This document shows positions 33,077-41,980 of a stretch of DNA of 64,000 nt, piece after piece; the first letter of the stretch is position 1, and each line of letters starts with the position of its first letter. Both the position numbers and the translations under genes were made by a program. The notes below the pieces were generated by a model. It did no database searches, had not been told where the DNA came from, and saw only the letters and a list, made by a program, of their open reading frames with translations. The DNA comes from an uncultured Alphaproteobacteria bacterium (GTDB lineage: Bacteria > Pseudomonadota > Alphaproteobacteria > Caulobacterales > Caulobacteraceae): assembly GCA_937920085.1 (NCBI GenBank), contig CALETE010000001.1:1-64000 (forward strand). Direction: 5' to 3'.

Positions 33077-34285
33077 CTACATATTTTGACTGGTCGTGTC
33101 CGGCAATCCTAGGATCCGCTTGGAGATGATGTTGTTCTGAACCTCTGATGATCCCCCGGCAATGGTAGAGGATTTGATCCGAAGATAGATCCTCTGGGCC
33201 TCGCGTTCTTCAGGCGTGTAGTCGCCTTCCCAGCCCAGGCCCCGATTGCCCATGGCCTCGATCATCATTTCACAGTGGTCTGTCGAGATCTTGGAGTTGG
33301 CGTTTTTCATGATTGAGGTGGCAGCCGTCGGGCCATTGCCGCTACGGGCCTCGGCAGCCACCCGCTGAAGGGTGAGGGCAAAAGCCTTGGCGTCCATGTC
33401 ATGGTGGATCAGGCGGGTACGGAAGTCTGGATCGGCCAGACGATTATCCTCGTCGACGCCGATATAGCTTTTGGCGGCCCTGCGCAGGTCGGCGGGATCA
33501 AAGCGCGGGCGGCCATCGCCACCGCCGGACAGGCCATTTCGCTCATGTTGCAGCAGACGCTTGCCAATCGTCCAGCCGCCGTTCAGCGGGCCCACCAGAT
33601 TGTCCTTTGGCACCTTCACGTCGGTGAAGAAGGTTTCGCAGAAGGGCGAGCTTCCGGAAATGAGCAGTATGGGGCGGGTCTCGACGCCGGGCGTGCGCAT
33701 GTCGATGAGCAGGAAGCTGATGCCTTCATGCTTCTTCGTAGGGTCGGTGCGGGTCAAACAGAAGCACCAGTCGGCATACTGCGCTCCGGACGTCCAGATT
33801 TTCTGGCCATTGACCAGGTAGTGGTCGCCCTTGTCCTCGGCCTTGGTCTGTAGGCTGGCAAGGTCCGACCCTGCCCCAGGTTCAGAATAGCCCTGGCACC
33901 AGCGTTTTTCGCCTCGGACGATCGGGGGAATATGGGTCTGCTTTTGGGTCTCTGTCCCGTATTCCAATAAGGTCGGACCAAACATCATGACCCCCATGCC
34001 GCCAATGGGGTTCCAGGCGCCTATAGCCCGCATTTCTTCCTGCAGGACCCGGGTTTCTGCTGACGATAGCCCGCCACCGCCATAGGCCTTGGGCCAGGTC
34101 GGCGTGCCCCAGCCCTTGGCACCCATGGCCTCTTTCCAAAGCTTATAGTCACCCTCCACAGGAATCGGTGCCTCAGAGGCCGCGATGTCGTTACGGTTCT
34201 TGAGGGAGGGCGGGAAGTTGGCCTCAAGCCAGGCCCTGGCGTCTGCCCGAAAACCCGTCAGCTCAGTTGATCCGAAATCGGCCAT
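33077..34285 (-). CDS. Acyl-CoA dehydrogenase family protein
   Basis: The 402-residue FAD enzyme has the ACAD pattern: Y-S-E-P-G-A-G-S-D-L-A-S-L near the middle, W-T-S-G-A, and the C-terminal bundle. The long loop with G-G-G-D-G-R-P and the late G-G-S-S-E-V-Q-N-N-I-I are common in FadE-type enzymes acting on branched or steroid side-chain CoA esters. The exact substrate is unknown. It stands alone, divergent from the ornithine cyclodeaminase-like gene. Confidence 0.9.
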   Translation of the reverse strand: MADFGSTELTGFRADARAWLEANFPPSLKNRNDIAASEAPIPVEGDYKLWKEAMGAKGWGTPTWPKAYGGGGLSSAETRVLQEEMRAIGAWNPIGGMGVMMFGPTLLEYGTETQKQTHIPPIVRGEKRWCQGYSEPGAGSDLASLQTKAEDKGDHYLVNGQKIWTSGAQYADWCFCLTRTDPTKKHEGISFLLIDMRTPGVETRPILLISGSSPFCETFFTDVKVPKDNLVGPLNGGWTIGKRLLQHERNGLSGGGDGRPRFDPADLRRAAKSYIGVDEDNRLADPDFRTRLIHHDMDAKAFALTLQRVAAEARSGNGPTAATSIMKNANSKISTDHCEMMIEAMGNRGLGWEGDYTPEEREAQRIYLRIKSSTIAGGSSEVQNNIISKRILGLPDTTSQNM

Positions 34286-34377
34286 AGTCTTTCCTCCGCA
34301 GGTCCGGCTTATGTCTGCGCCGGTGTTTGACCTTATGAGAGAACTGAGCGCGCGGTTGAGTCAACGCAGAGGACACG

Positions 34378-35319
34378 ATGATTTTCTTAGATCGCCATGA
34401 GGTGGCGCAGCGGCTGACCTATGATTTGGCCATTCACGTCGTCCGTCAGGCCATGATGGACTTTTCTGCAGGGCTTACGCAGCAACATCTGCGATCAATC
34501 TTGCCCCTGGGTGGGGACAGAGCCTTTGGCATAATGCCTGGGGCTCTTGGGGAAGGCCAAGCCTTCGGTGCCAAGCTGATCAGTGTCTATCCTGAGAACT
34601 TCGCCAAGGGCATGCAATCTCACCAGGGCTTTGTCCTGCTATTTGACCCCGTCACCGGCACCCCCGCCTGCCTAGCCCATGCGGGTGAGGTCACGGCGAT
34701 TCGAACCGCTGCCGCCAGTGCTGTGGCGACGGATGTCTTGGCGCGGCCCGAGGCGTCCCGCCTCTTGGTTATGGGCTATGGAGAGCAGGCCGCAACTCAT
34801 ATTCGTGCATTGAGCAAGGTCCGGTCCTTGAGCTCGGTGGTCATATGGGGCCGGTCTTTGGAGCGTGCCACGGCCTTTGCAGAGAAGGCGGCGGCAGAGA
34901 CTGGCTTGCGCGTTGAAGCTACCAACAGCCCGGCCTCCGCGGCTGGGCAAGCCGATATCATCTGCACAGTCTCTGGGGCGGCAGCGCCGATCTTGCTGGG
35001 CCAATGGGTTGCGCCGGGAACTCACATCAATCTGGTGGGCTCAAGTCGGGCGAGCCCTGTCGAAGTGGATAATGATCTGGTGATTGCCAGTCGATTTATT
35101 GCTGACAGTCGCGAAGGGGTTCTGGCACAGGGTGCGGAGTTCCTGGTCGCTAAGGCGGCTGGCCTTGTCAGCGATGACCATGTGGTTGGCGAAATCGGCC
35201 AGGTGCTGAATGGGACGCTGGAGGGGCGGCAATCTGGGGATCAGATTACGGTCTATAAGTCCCTGGGCCACATTGTTCAGGATCTGGCCAGTGTTCAGGC
35301 CCTTATGGGGGCGCGCTAA
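34378..35319 (+). CDS. Ornithine cyclodeaminase / mu-crystallin family protein
   Basis: The 313-residue protein has the family's NAD-binding stretch V-M-G-Y-G-E-Q-A-A-T-H-I-R-A and the T-A-A-A-S-A-V-A-T pattern with G-S-S-R-A near the C-terminal part. Members include ornithine cyclodeaminase, alanine dehydrogenase and imine reductases, so the reaction remains open. Its 3' end overlaps glcF by 17 bases, tail to tail. Confidence 0.87.
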   Translation: MIFLDRHEVAQRLTYDLAIHVVRQAMMDFSAGLTQQHLRSILPLGGDRAFGIMPGALGEGQAFGAKLISVYPENFAKGMQSHQGFVLLFDPVTGTPACLAHAGEVTAIRTAAASAVATDVLARPEASRLLVMGYGEQAATHIRALSKVRSLSSVVIWGRSLERATAFAEKAAAETGLRVEATNSPASAAGQADIICTVSGAAAPILLGQWVAPGTHINLVGSSRASPVEVDNDLVIASRFIADSREGVLAQGAEFLVAKAAGLVSDDHVVGEIGQVLNGTLEGRQSGDQITVYKSLGHIVQDLASVQALMGAR

Positions 35320-36526
35320 GGACAGCCTCCACCGCCTCGATCCAGTGCCTGACCGGTGCGCCATCGCCATCTGAAAGGTGCATCCAGCAGCCGATATTGG
35401 CTGTAAAGACCGTCGCGGGTTTTGAGGCGTTCAAGGCCTCTAGCTTATTTGCCTTCAAGCTATTGGCCGTTTCTGGGTGCAGGACGGAATAGGCTCCGGC
35501 TGATCCGCAGCATAGGTGGTTGTCCGCTACGGGCTGAGGTTCATAGCCTAAGCGACTGAGAAGGCGTGAAATTCTTCCTGTCAGCTTCAAGCCATGCTGC
35601 AGGGTGCACGGCTCGTGGACAGCGATTTTTGGCGAAGTGGGGTTGCGAGCAAGGGTCAGGTCCGCCCTTTCAAGAACTTCGATGGGATCGCGCAGCAGGC
35701 TCGCGATCTGCTTGGCGCGCGGAAGATAGTCTGGATCGTCCCGCAGCAGGTCTGGGTAGTCCTTGATGAAAGCGGCGCACCCGCTGGAATTGACGATTAG
35801 GGCTTCAGCCCCTCGGTCCAGAAGCGGCACCCAGGCATCGAGATTTGCCCGCGCCTGAGATCTGGCTACTTCTGCCGCATCAAGATGGAAGCTCACCGCC
35901 CCACAGCATCCGGCCTTAGGTGCTTCCACAAGGCTGATCCCCAGCCGGTCAAAGACCCGGGCTGTTGAGGCATTGAAGTGCGCGGCGGCGGCCGATTGTA
36001 CGCACCCCTTCAGCACAAGCATGGTCCGCGGCTTATCTGACTTTGGCCAGTGTCCCACCGCCACCTGCGGCGGGATCTTGCCTTGCAGGGCCTTGGGCAG
36101 GAGGGGATGGAACAGTCTTCCAAGACCGACAAGGGCTGCAAACAAGCCCGGCGAAAGGGTCAGTCGTCGCAGGCCCTCTCGCAGGACCCTCTCACCCAGG
36201 GGCCGCGGGACCAATTGGGCAATAGCTTCGCGACCAACATCTAGCAGCTTATGATACTCCACCCCCGATGGGCATGTGGTCTCGCAGGCGCGGCAGGATA
36301 GGCAGGAGTCGAGATGATCGAGGGTAAGCCGTGTCGGCCTAGCGCCCTCCAGCACCTGCTTCATCAAATAGATCCGCCCCCGTGGGCCTTCCAATTCGTC
36401 CCCTGCCAGCTGATAGGTCGGGCATGTGGCATTGCACATGCCACAATGGACGCAGGCCCGCAGGGCTGTGGCTGCGACAGCACCTGCCTCTGTGTCGGCG
36501 AGGGGACCGCTAATGGCAGTTCGCAT
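35303..36526 (-). CDS. glcF: Glycolate oxidase iron-sulfur subunit
   Basis: The 407-residue protein has two [4Fe-4S] motifs, C-V-H-C-G-M-C-N-A-T-C-P and C-L-S-C-R-A-C-E-T-T-C-P, in the first 100 residues, and two CCG domains with G-C-C-G and C-C-G-S-A-G. This is the layout of GlcF, which passes electrons from glycolate to the quinone pool. It is third in a tight glcD-glcE-glcF operon. Confidence 0.94.
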   Translation of the reverse strand: MRTAISGPLADTEAGAVAATALRACVHCGMCNATCPTYQLAGDELEGPRGRIYLMKQVLEGARPTRLTLDHLDSCLSCRACETTCPSGVEYHKLLDVGREAIAQLVPRPLGERVLREGLRRLTLSPGLFAALVGLGRLFHPLLPKALQGKIPPQVAVGHWPKSDKPRTMLVLKGCVQSAAAAHFNASTARVFDRLGISLVEAPKAGCCGAVSFHLDAAEVARSQARANLDAWVPLLDRGAEALIVNSSGCAAFIKDYPDLLRDDPDYLPRAKQIASLLRDPIEVLERADLTLARNPTSPKIAVHEPCTLQHGLKLTGRISRLLSRLGYEPQPVADNHLCCGSAGAYSVLHPETANSLKANKLEALNASKPATVFTANIGCWMHLSDGDGAPVRHWIEAVEAVLSAPP

Positions 36527-36527
36527 G

Positions 36528-37568
36528 TCAAAACCCTTCGTAGAGGCGTCCGGGATTGAAAATCCCGAAGGGGTCCATGGCGGTCTTCAGGCGTTCATGA
36601 AGCCGACGTACCGCTGGCGCAAGGGGCTGGAAGACCTGATCTCGTGGTCCGCGGAACAGGGTGGCGTGGCCTCCAAGGGCTGCCGCCGCATCCCAAAGGT
36701 TCGGCGCGTCGATCTCTTGCCTGATCCAGCGAACGCCGCCGGCCCAGTCCCACACCGGGCCCCAATCTGCTGGGGCGATCCTGGTCTGTCCGATGGCAAT
36801 GCGCCAAAGCGGGCCATCTCCGGCTAGGGCCGGATGGGCGAGGTTGGCGATATCCTGCCAGACCGCCATGGGCTCGTCTTCGCCACCAAGGTCCCGGGCG
36901 AGGCCTGTCACAGCGGCCTCTCCCCCAGAGAGGCGCAGGTGCAGTCTTTCCCCATCGTGGAAAGCACCTGAGAGGGGCAGGGGGTGACGCATCATGTCGA
37001 CAACCCTCAGCCGCGCAGCTTCGGACCCTAGGTCAAGGACCAAGGCCCGTTCTGATCGGGGCTTGGGGGTGACCCTGAGAGAGACGTCTAGGATTAGCCC
37101 AAGGCCACCTTGGGCCCCGGCCATCAGCCGAAAGGCATCGAACCCCGCCACATTCTTAAAAACTGTCCCGCCAAAGTGCAGGGACTGCCCGCGCCCATCC
37201 AGTATGCGCGCGCCCAACACGAAGTCCCGAAGGGCACCTGCGAAGGGGCGACGGGGCCCTGACAGGCCAGTCGCTACCGCTCCGCCAAGCGTTGCCGAGG
37301 GGCCAAACCTTGGGGGTTCAAATGCCAGCATTTGCTGGTTCTCTGCCAGCAAGGCTTCGATCTCGCTGACCAGGGTTCCGGCCCGTGCTGTGATCACCAG
37401 TTCGCTTGGGTCATAGTCGATAATCCCCTTATGACCGGCAATAGAGAGGGTCTTGCCATCGACGGCGCGGCCATAGAATTCATGGGTGCCTCCGCCGACC
37501 AATCGCAGGGGGCGATGGGTGTTTGCCGCCCCTTGGACCGCCTCCGTCAGAGCCTGAGTTTGATCCAT
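36528..37568 (-). CDS. glcE: Glycolate oxidase FAD-binding subunit
   Basis: The 346-residue protein is of GlcE length with an FAD-binding PCMH-type domain at its N terminus (V-G-G-G-T-H-E-F-Y-G, T-L-G-G-A-V-A-T-G-L-S-G-P) but lacks the full FAD oxidase C-terminal domain. It lies one base from both neighbours, so the three genes form one operon. Confidence 0.92.
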   Translation of the reverse strand: MDQTQALTEAVQGAANTHRPLRLVGGGTHEFYGRAVDGKTLSIAGHKGIIDYDPSELVITARAGTLVSEIEALLAENQQMLAFEPPRFGPSATLGGAVATGLSGPRRPFAGALRDFVLGARILDGRGQSLHFGGTVFKNVAGFDAFRLMAGAQGGLGLILDVSLRVTPKPRSERALVLDLGSEAARLRVVDMMRHPLPLSGAFHDGERLHLRLSGGEAAVTGLARDLGGEDEPMAVWQDIANLAHPALAGDGPLWRIAIGQTRIAPADWGPVWDWAGGVRWIRQEIDAPNLWDAAAALGGHATLFRGPRDQVFQPLAPAVRRLHERLKTAMDPFGIFNPGRLYEGF

Positions 37569-39068
37569 CTAGAACCGCTCCAGATGGGGATGGGGCAGAA
37601 CACCCTTGTGCACATGCAGGGCCCCGTATTCCGCGCATCGCGCTAAGGTCGGAATGGTCTTGCCAGGGTTAAGCAGGCCTTTGGGGTCAAAGGCTGCTTT
37701 CAGGGCATGAAAGGCATCGTTCTCACCTTGGGTGAACTGCACGCACATCTGGTTGATCTTTTCGCGACCAACACCGTGCTCGCCGGTGATTGTGCCGCCC
37801 ACCTCGACACAGAGTTCTAGAATTGCACCCCCCAGGGCCTCAGCCCGTTCGGAGTCGCCCTCCAGTTCGGAATTGTAGAGGATCAGGGGGTGTAGATTTC
37901 CGTCGCCAGCATGAAAGACATTGGCCACCCCAAGGCCGTGGGCATCAGCCAGTCTCCCAATTTCCGTCAGGACCTTGGGTAGGGCCCGCCGGGGTATGGT
38001 CCCGTCTATGCAATAGTAGTCGGGTGCCAGACGGCCCATGGCTGGGAAGGCACCCTTGCGGCCCGCCCAGAATTTCTTGCGCTCGGCCTCATCCTTGGCG
38101 ACCCGCACTTCAACTGCACCTGCCTCGGTCAAAAGGTTGGAAACCCTGGCGATCTCCTCGGTGACGTCAGCGGCTTCCCCGTCCAGTTCGCAGAGCAAAA
38201 TCGCCGCTGCGGACTTGGGATAGCCCGCCTGGGCAAAATCTTCAGCCGCACGCAGGGCCGGGCCATCCATCATCTCAAGTCCCGCCGGGACAATGCCCGC
38301 TGCCATGATCTTTGCGACAGCACCCGCCGCGACTTCAACATCATCGAAACTGGCGAGTATGACCCTGGCCACTTCGGGCAGGGGAGTCAGCTTAACCAGG
38401 ACCTCAGTCACAACCCCCAGCAGCCCCTCTGAGCCGGTCATCAGGGCCATCAAATCATAGCCTGGGGTGTCTAAGGCCTCAGAGCCTAGGTGCAGAATGT
38501 CGCCATCAATCGTGACCACTTCCAGGCTCAATATGTTGTGCACGGTCAGGCCGTATTTCAGGCAGTGCACCCCGCCCGCATTCTCTGCGACATTGCCGCC
38601 TATGGAGCACGCCAGCTGGGACGATGGGTCGGGGGCGTAGAACAAACCTAGGTGGGCGACCGCTTCAGATATGGCAAGGTTGCGGACACCGGGCTGGACC
38701 CGCGCGGTGCGCGCCTGGGGATCGATCTCAAGGATCTTATTGAATTTGGAGAGGCTCAACAGCACGCAGCCAGGAAAGGGCAGGGCTCCCCCAGAGAGCC
38801 CCGTACCAGCGCCCCGCGCCACGACCGGCACCCCCAGGTCAGAGCAGGCCTTCAGGACCGCTTGAACCTGAGGCACGGTTTCAGGAAGCGCCACGGCACC
38901 GGGCAGACTGCGATAGGCAGCAAGCCCATCGGTTTCATAGGGCGTCATGCCCTCTATGGTGGTCAGGAGGCCGCCAGGGGGGAGCAGCGGCTCTAACCTA
39001 CGCCGCAGAATCCCGGTTCCGACCTGGCCGAAGGGTCCGTCTACCTGGTCATCAAAGGTATCAAGCAT
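37569..39068 (-). CDS. glcD: Glycolate oxidase subunit GlcD
   Basis: The 499-residue protein is the FAD-containing catalytic subunit: V-V-A-R-G-A-G-T-G-L-S-G-G, the long A-C-S-I-G-G-N-V-A-E-N-A-G-G-V segment, and N-V-F-H-A-G-D-G-N-L-H-P with H-G-V-G. It oxidises glycolate (or D-lactate) to glyoxylate. First gene of the glcDEF operon; ATG start. Confidence 0.95.
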   Translation of the reverse strand: MLDTFDDQVDGPFGQVGTGILRRRLEPLLPPGGLLTTIEGMTPYETDGLAAYRSLPGAVALPETVPQVQAVLKACSDLGVPVVARGAGTGLSGGALPFPGCVLLSLSKFNKILEIDPQARTARVQPGVRNLAISEAVAHLGLFYAPDPSSQLACSIGGNVAENAGGVHCLKYGLTVHNILSLEVVTIDGDILHLGSEALDTPGYDLMALMTGSEGLLGVVTEVLVKLTPLPEVARVILASFDDVEVAAGAVAKIMAAGIVPAGLEMMDGPALRAAEDFAQAGYPKSAAAILLCELDGEAADVTEEIARVSNLLTEAGAVEVRVAKDEAERKKFWAGRKGAFPAMGRLAPDYYCIDGTIPRRALPKVLTEIGRLADAHGLGVANVFHAGDGNLHPLILYNSELEGDSERAEALGGAILELCVEVGGTITGEHGVGREKINQMCVQFTQGENDAFHALKAAFDPKGLLNPGKTIPTLARCAEYGALHVHKGVLPHPHLERF

Positions 39069-39173
39069 TCGGACCTCATGCCGGTCGCTGTGAAAAATCT
39101 CGCGAACACTCCTTTAGCCTCAACCCCGCCTCAGGCTACAAGGGTGAAATCGTAAAAACTCAGGGAGACGAAG

Positions 39174-39944
39174 ATGGACCTCGGTCTGAAAGGCAAGACA
39201 GCCATCGTGACAGGCGCCACGCGGGGCATTGGCCGGGCCATTGCCGATCTGTTCGCTGACGAAGGCGCAAATGTCGCGATCTGCGCGCGTAAGGCCGACG
39301 AGGTCGAGGCGACCGTTGCCGCCCTTCAGGCCAAGGGCGTTTCTGCCTTCGGCCAAGTCGTGGACATTGCAGACGGCGCAGCACTCAAGGCCTTTATCAC
39401 CACGGCGGGTGAAACCCTCGGCGGCATAGATGTGGTTGTCTCCAATGCCAGTGCCCTGGTCCAAGGGTCCAAAGAGTCTGATTGGCGCGCCATGTTCGAA
39501 ATCGACATGCTAGGCGCGGTCAATGTCCTGGAGGCGGCAAAGCCGTTTCTCGAAAAGGCAGGCGCTGAAAAAGGCGATGCAGCCCTGATCATCATTTCTT
39601 CGATTTCGGCGGCCGAGGCGGCCAATCCTTCGGCCTATGGCGCCATTAAGGCGGCTCAAATCCATTTCGCTAAGGGCGTGGCGAAGGAAAATGCGTCCAA
39701 GCATGTCCGCTGCAATGTGATCTCGCCGGGCACAGTCTTCTTTGAAGATGGCGTCTGGGGACGTGTGAAGGCCGGCATGCCAGCCTTCTTCGAGGCCACC
39801 CTGAAGCGCAACCCCACAGGCCGTATGGCGACGCCAGAGGAGATCGCCTCTGCGACCGTCTTCCTCTCGAGCCCGAGATCTGCCTTCACCACAGGCATCA
39901 ATATGGTGGTCGACGGGGCCATCAGCGCCCGCGTCAATTACTAG
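39174..39944 (+). CDS. SDR family oxidoreductase
   Basis: The 256-residue short-chain dehydrogenase has the cofactor motif T-G-A-T-R-G-I-G-R (residues 14-22), S-N-A-S-A in place of the usual NNAG, and the catalytic Ser with Y-G-A-I-K. FabG-like in length. It is followed after nine bases by the dienelactone hydrolase gene, so likely one operon. Substrate not known. Confidence 0.9.
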   Translation: MDLGLKGKTAIVTGATRGIGRAIADLFADEGANVAICARKADEVEATVAALQAKGVSAFGQVVDIADGAALKAFITTAGETLGGIDVVVSNASALVQGSKESDWRAMFEIDMLGAVNVLEAAKPFLEKAGAEKGDAALIIISSISAAEAANPSAYGAIKAAQIHFAKGVAKENASKHVRCNVISPGTVFFEDGVWGRVKAGMPAFFEATLKRNPTGRMATPEEIASATVFLSSPRSAFTTGINMVVDGAISARVNY

Positions 39945-39953
39945 GAAAACGTC

Positions 39954-40691
39954 ATGATCGAACGTCAGCTTGATGTGCCGACCAAGGCCGGCGCCACAAC
40001 CACCTTTATTGTGCACCCGGACCGGGATGGCCCCCATCCCCTGGTGATCTTCTACATGGACGCTCCGGCGATCCGGGAAGAACTCCGCGACATGGCCCGG
40101 CGGTTCGCGACGTCTGGCTATTACGTTATGCTGCCCAACCTCTACTACCGGGCTGGTGAAATGGAGCTAGGGCCGATCAATCCCGACCCTGATCACCCCA
40201 GCCGCAAGAAGATGTTCGAGCTGATGAATGGTCTGACCATCGACATGGTGATGGAGGACACCGACGCCATGCTGGCTTTTGCTGCCGCTGATCCTGCAGC
40301 CTCCACCGGCAAGGTCGGGTTGGTGGGCTACTGCATGAGCGGTCAGTTTGTGGTCAACGCCGCCGCCCGTCATGCAGACAAGGTCAAGGCAGGGGCCTCG
40401 ATCTACGGGACCTACCTGGTCACGGATAAGCCTAACAGCCCCCATCTGATGGCTCGCAAAGCCCAAGGCGAGCTCTATTTCGCCTGCGCTGAGATCGACG
40501 TCTGGGCCCCAGCGGAAACGGTCGCCGCCCTGGACGCTTCCCTCAAAGCCGACAAGATCAATGCAGAAGTCGAGGTCTATCCCGCCGTCCACCACGGCTT
40601 TGCCTTCCCCCAACGGCCTGCCTACGACAAAGCCTCAGCAGAAAGGCATTGGGAGCGCGTCCTGGCCCTATTCCGGCGTAATCTGGATTAG
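39954..40691 (+). CDS. Dienelactone hydrolase family protein
   Basis: The 245-residue protein has the family's nucleophile motif G-Y-C-M-S-G (a Cys nucleophile) and the catalytic His in V-H-H-G-F-A-F-P. DLH enzymes open enol lactones in aromatic degradation; many family members act on other esters. Directly downstream of the SDR gene. The dimethyl-residue loops are typical of the general family rather than the clc type. Confidence 0.87.
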   Translation: MIERQLDVPTKAGATTTFIVHPDRDGPHPLVIFYMDAPAIREELRDMARRFATSGYYVMLPNLYYRAGEMELGPINPDPDHPSRKKMFELMNGLTIDMVMEDTDAMLAFAAADPAASTGKVGLVGYCMSGQFVVNAAARHADKVKAGASIYGTYLVTDKPNSPHLMARKAQGELYFACAEIDVWAPAETVAALDASLKADKINAEVEVYPAVHHGFAFPQRPAYDKASAERHWERVLALFRRNLD

Positions 40692-40704
40692 AGCGGCACG
40701 CGGT

Positions 40705-41172
40705 TTAGCGACTGACCATCTGCCGATAGCGGCCTAAATCGGCCGCTTGGCTTTCAAGAATAAAGCCGTTCCTGGTGAAGCATTGCTGGCTGGCAATGTT
40801 GTCGTGGCGGATCTCGGCCGTGAAGGTGCCCTGATAGGTGCGTCCGTATGTGGCCATGCTTGCGGCCAGCAGGTTGGTAGAAAGACCCTGTCCCCTGCTT
40901 GCGGGGTTGAGATTGATTGAAACGTCGCATTCCGCCCGATCAGAGTTTTGATCAAAGCGGCACATGCCAATGGCCTGTCCCTGCACTTCGCCGATGAACA
41001 CGGCCTTCGCTGGATCAGCCAGTGTCTTGGCAAACCACCGCTCGTGATCTTCCCACGAGACCTCGTCCTGGCTCTTCGACATGGCGCGGGTTAGGGGATC
41101 ATTGCGCCACAGCCAGAGGTCCCGGCTATCTGACGGGGTGGCGGGGCGAACGCGGATGTCTTTGGCGTCCAT
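40705..41172 (-). CDS. GNAT family N-acetyltransferase
   Basis: A 155-residue acetyltransferase of the GNAT fold. The acetyl-CoA loop R-G-Q-G-L-S-T-N and the N-I-A-S-Q-Q-C-F-T-R-N-G-F strand are visible. It begins two bases after the stop of the second GNAT gene upstream, so the two share an mRNA. Substrates could be an amino sugar or protein; not known. ATG 41172 is preferred over TTG 41178. Confidence 0.82.
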   Translation of the reverse strand: MDAKDIRVRPATPSDSRDLWLWRNDPLTRAMSKSQDEVSWEDHERWFAKTLADPAKAVFIGEVQGQAIGMCRFDQNSDRAECDVSINLNPASRGQGLSTNLLAASMATYGRTYQGTFTAEIRHDNIASQQCFTRNGFILESQAADLGRYRQMVSR

Positions 41173-41174
41173 GG

Positions 41175-41756
41175 TCAAGGGGCTGACGCTAGGCAGGCGT
41201 GCAGCAGGGAGTCGAGATAGACGCCATTGACTTTGACGTGCTGGCGTAAGCGACCTTCCTCGACAAAGCCCTGGGCCTGGTATCGTTCAATGTGTTTGGT
41301 GCGCGAAACGTAGGTTTCGGTGGTCAACCGGTTGAGTCCGAGATCCTCGAAGGCGAGGGTTTTGATCAGGGAAAAAAAGGCGTCAAAGGCCTCACCGTAT
41401 CGTCCTTCATCTGCGGCGATGTCCGGTGCGACCAGGAAGGATACCTCTGCCCGACCGTGCGCCCAGGCCATGTGCACAAGTCCGCCATAGCCGATCCGCA
41501 GGTCGCGATGCAAAAGGGTGACGAGAACTTGCCTGGGATTGGCCTGGCTGAAGCTGGGCCAAATCTGGGTGTCAAAATAGGCGACCTGCATGTCTGGGGT
41601 GATTTCGCCGTCTTGGCGCAGCACATCGATTTGTGCATTCCGCCACTGGCGAATGTCTTCAATATCCTGGGGCTGGATCACACGGATGGCGTAATCGCCA
41701 AGATCAATGCGGGGACGTTTCAGGCAGACATAGGTGTCAGGGGTCATGGCCGTCAT
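41175..41756 (-). CDS. GNAT family N-acetyltransferase, PseH-like
   Basis: A 193-residue GNAT protein with I-R-Q-W-R-N near the start, H-G-R-A-E-V-S-F-L-V and R-Y-G-E-A-F-D-A-F-F, and the H-I-E-R-Y-Q-A-Q-G-F-V-E-E-G motif near the C terminus. These features resemble sugar-nucleotide acetyltransferases of surface or flagellin glycan paths. First of a pair; the TPR protein is divergent next to it. Confidence 0.78.
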   Translation of the reverse strand: MTAMTPDTYVCLKRPRIDLGDYAIRVIQPQDIEDIRQWRNAQIDVLRQDGEITPDMQVAYFDTQIWPSFSQANPRQVLVTLLHRDLRIGYGGLVHMAWAHGRAEVSFLVAPDIAADEGRYGEAFDAFFSLIKTLAFEDLGLNRLTTETYVSRTKHIERYQAQGFVEEGRLRQHVKVNGVYLDSLLHACLASAP

Positions 41757-41980
41757 TCCCTAGCCGGACTTTTGGTCGAATAAAGCAGTCCCATGCAGGA
41801 GCGCGCTTGCTGTGGCGAGCTCATCGTAACGCTCCAGACTCATTCGTGGGCATAGTGCTCAACCATGAACTTAGGGTTTTTTTCGGCATGGCGCTGCGGG
41901 TTTCGGCTATAGGGACACGACATAAGCTTCGTCCATCAGGGACGGCGGCCAGGATCTTTTCACTGCGTTTTCTGTAAGAG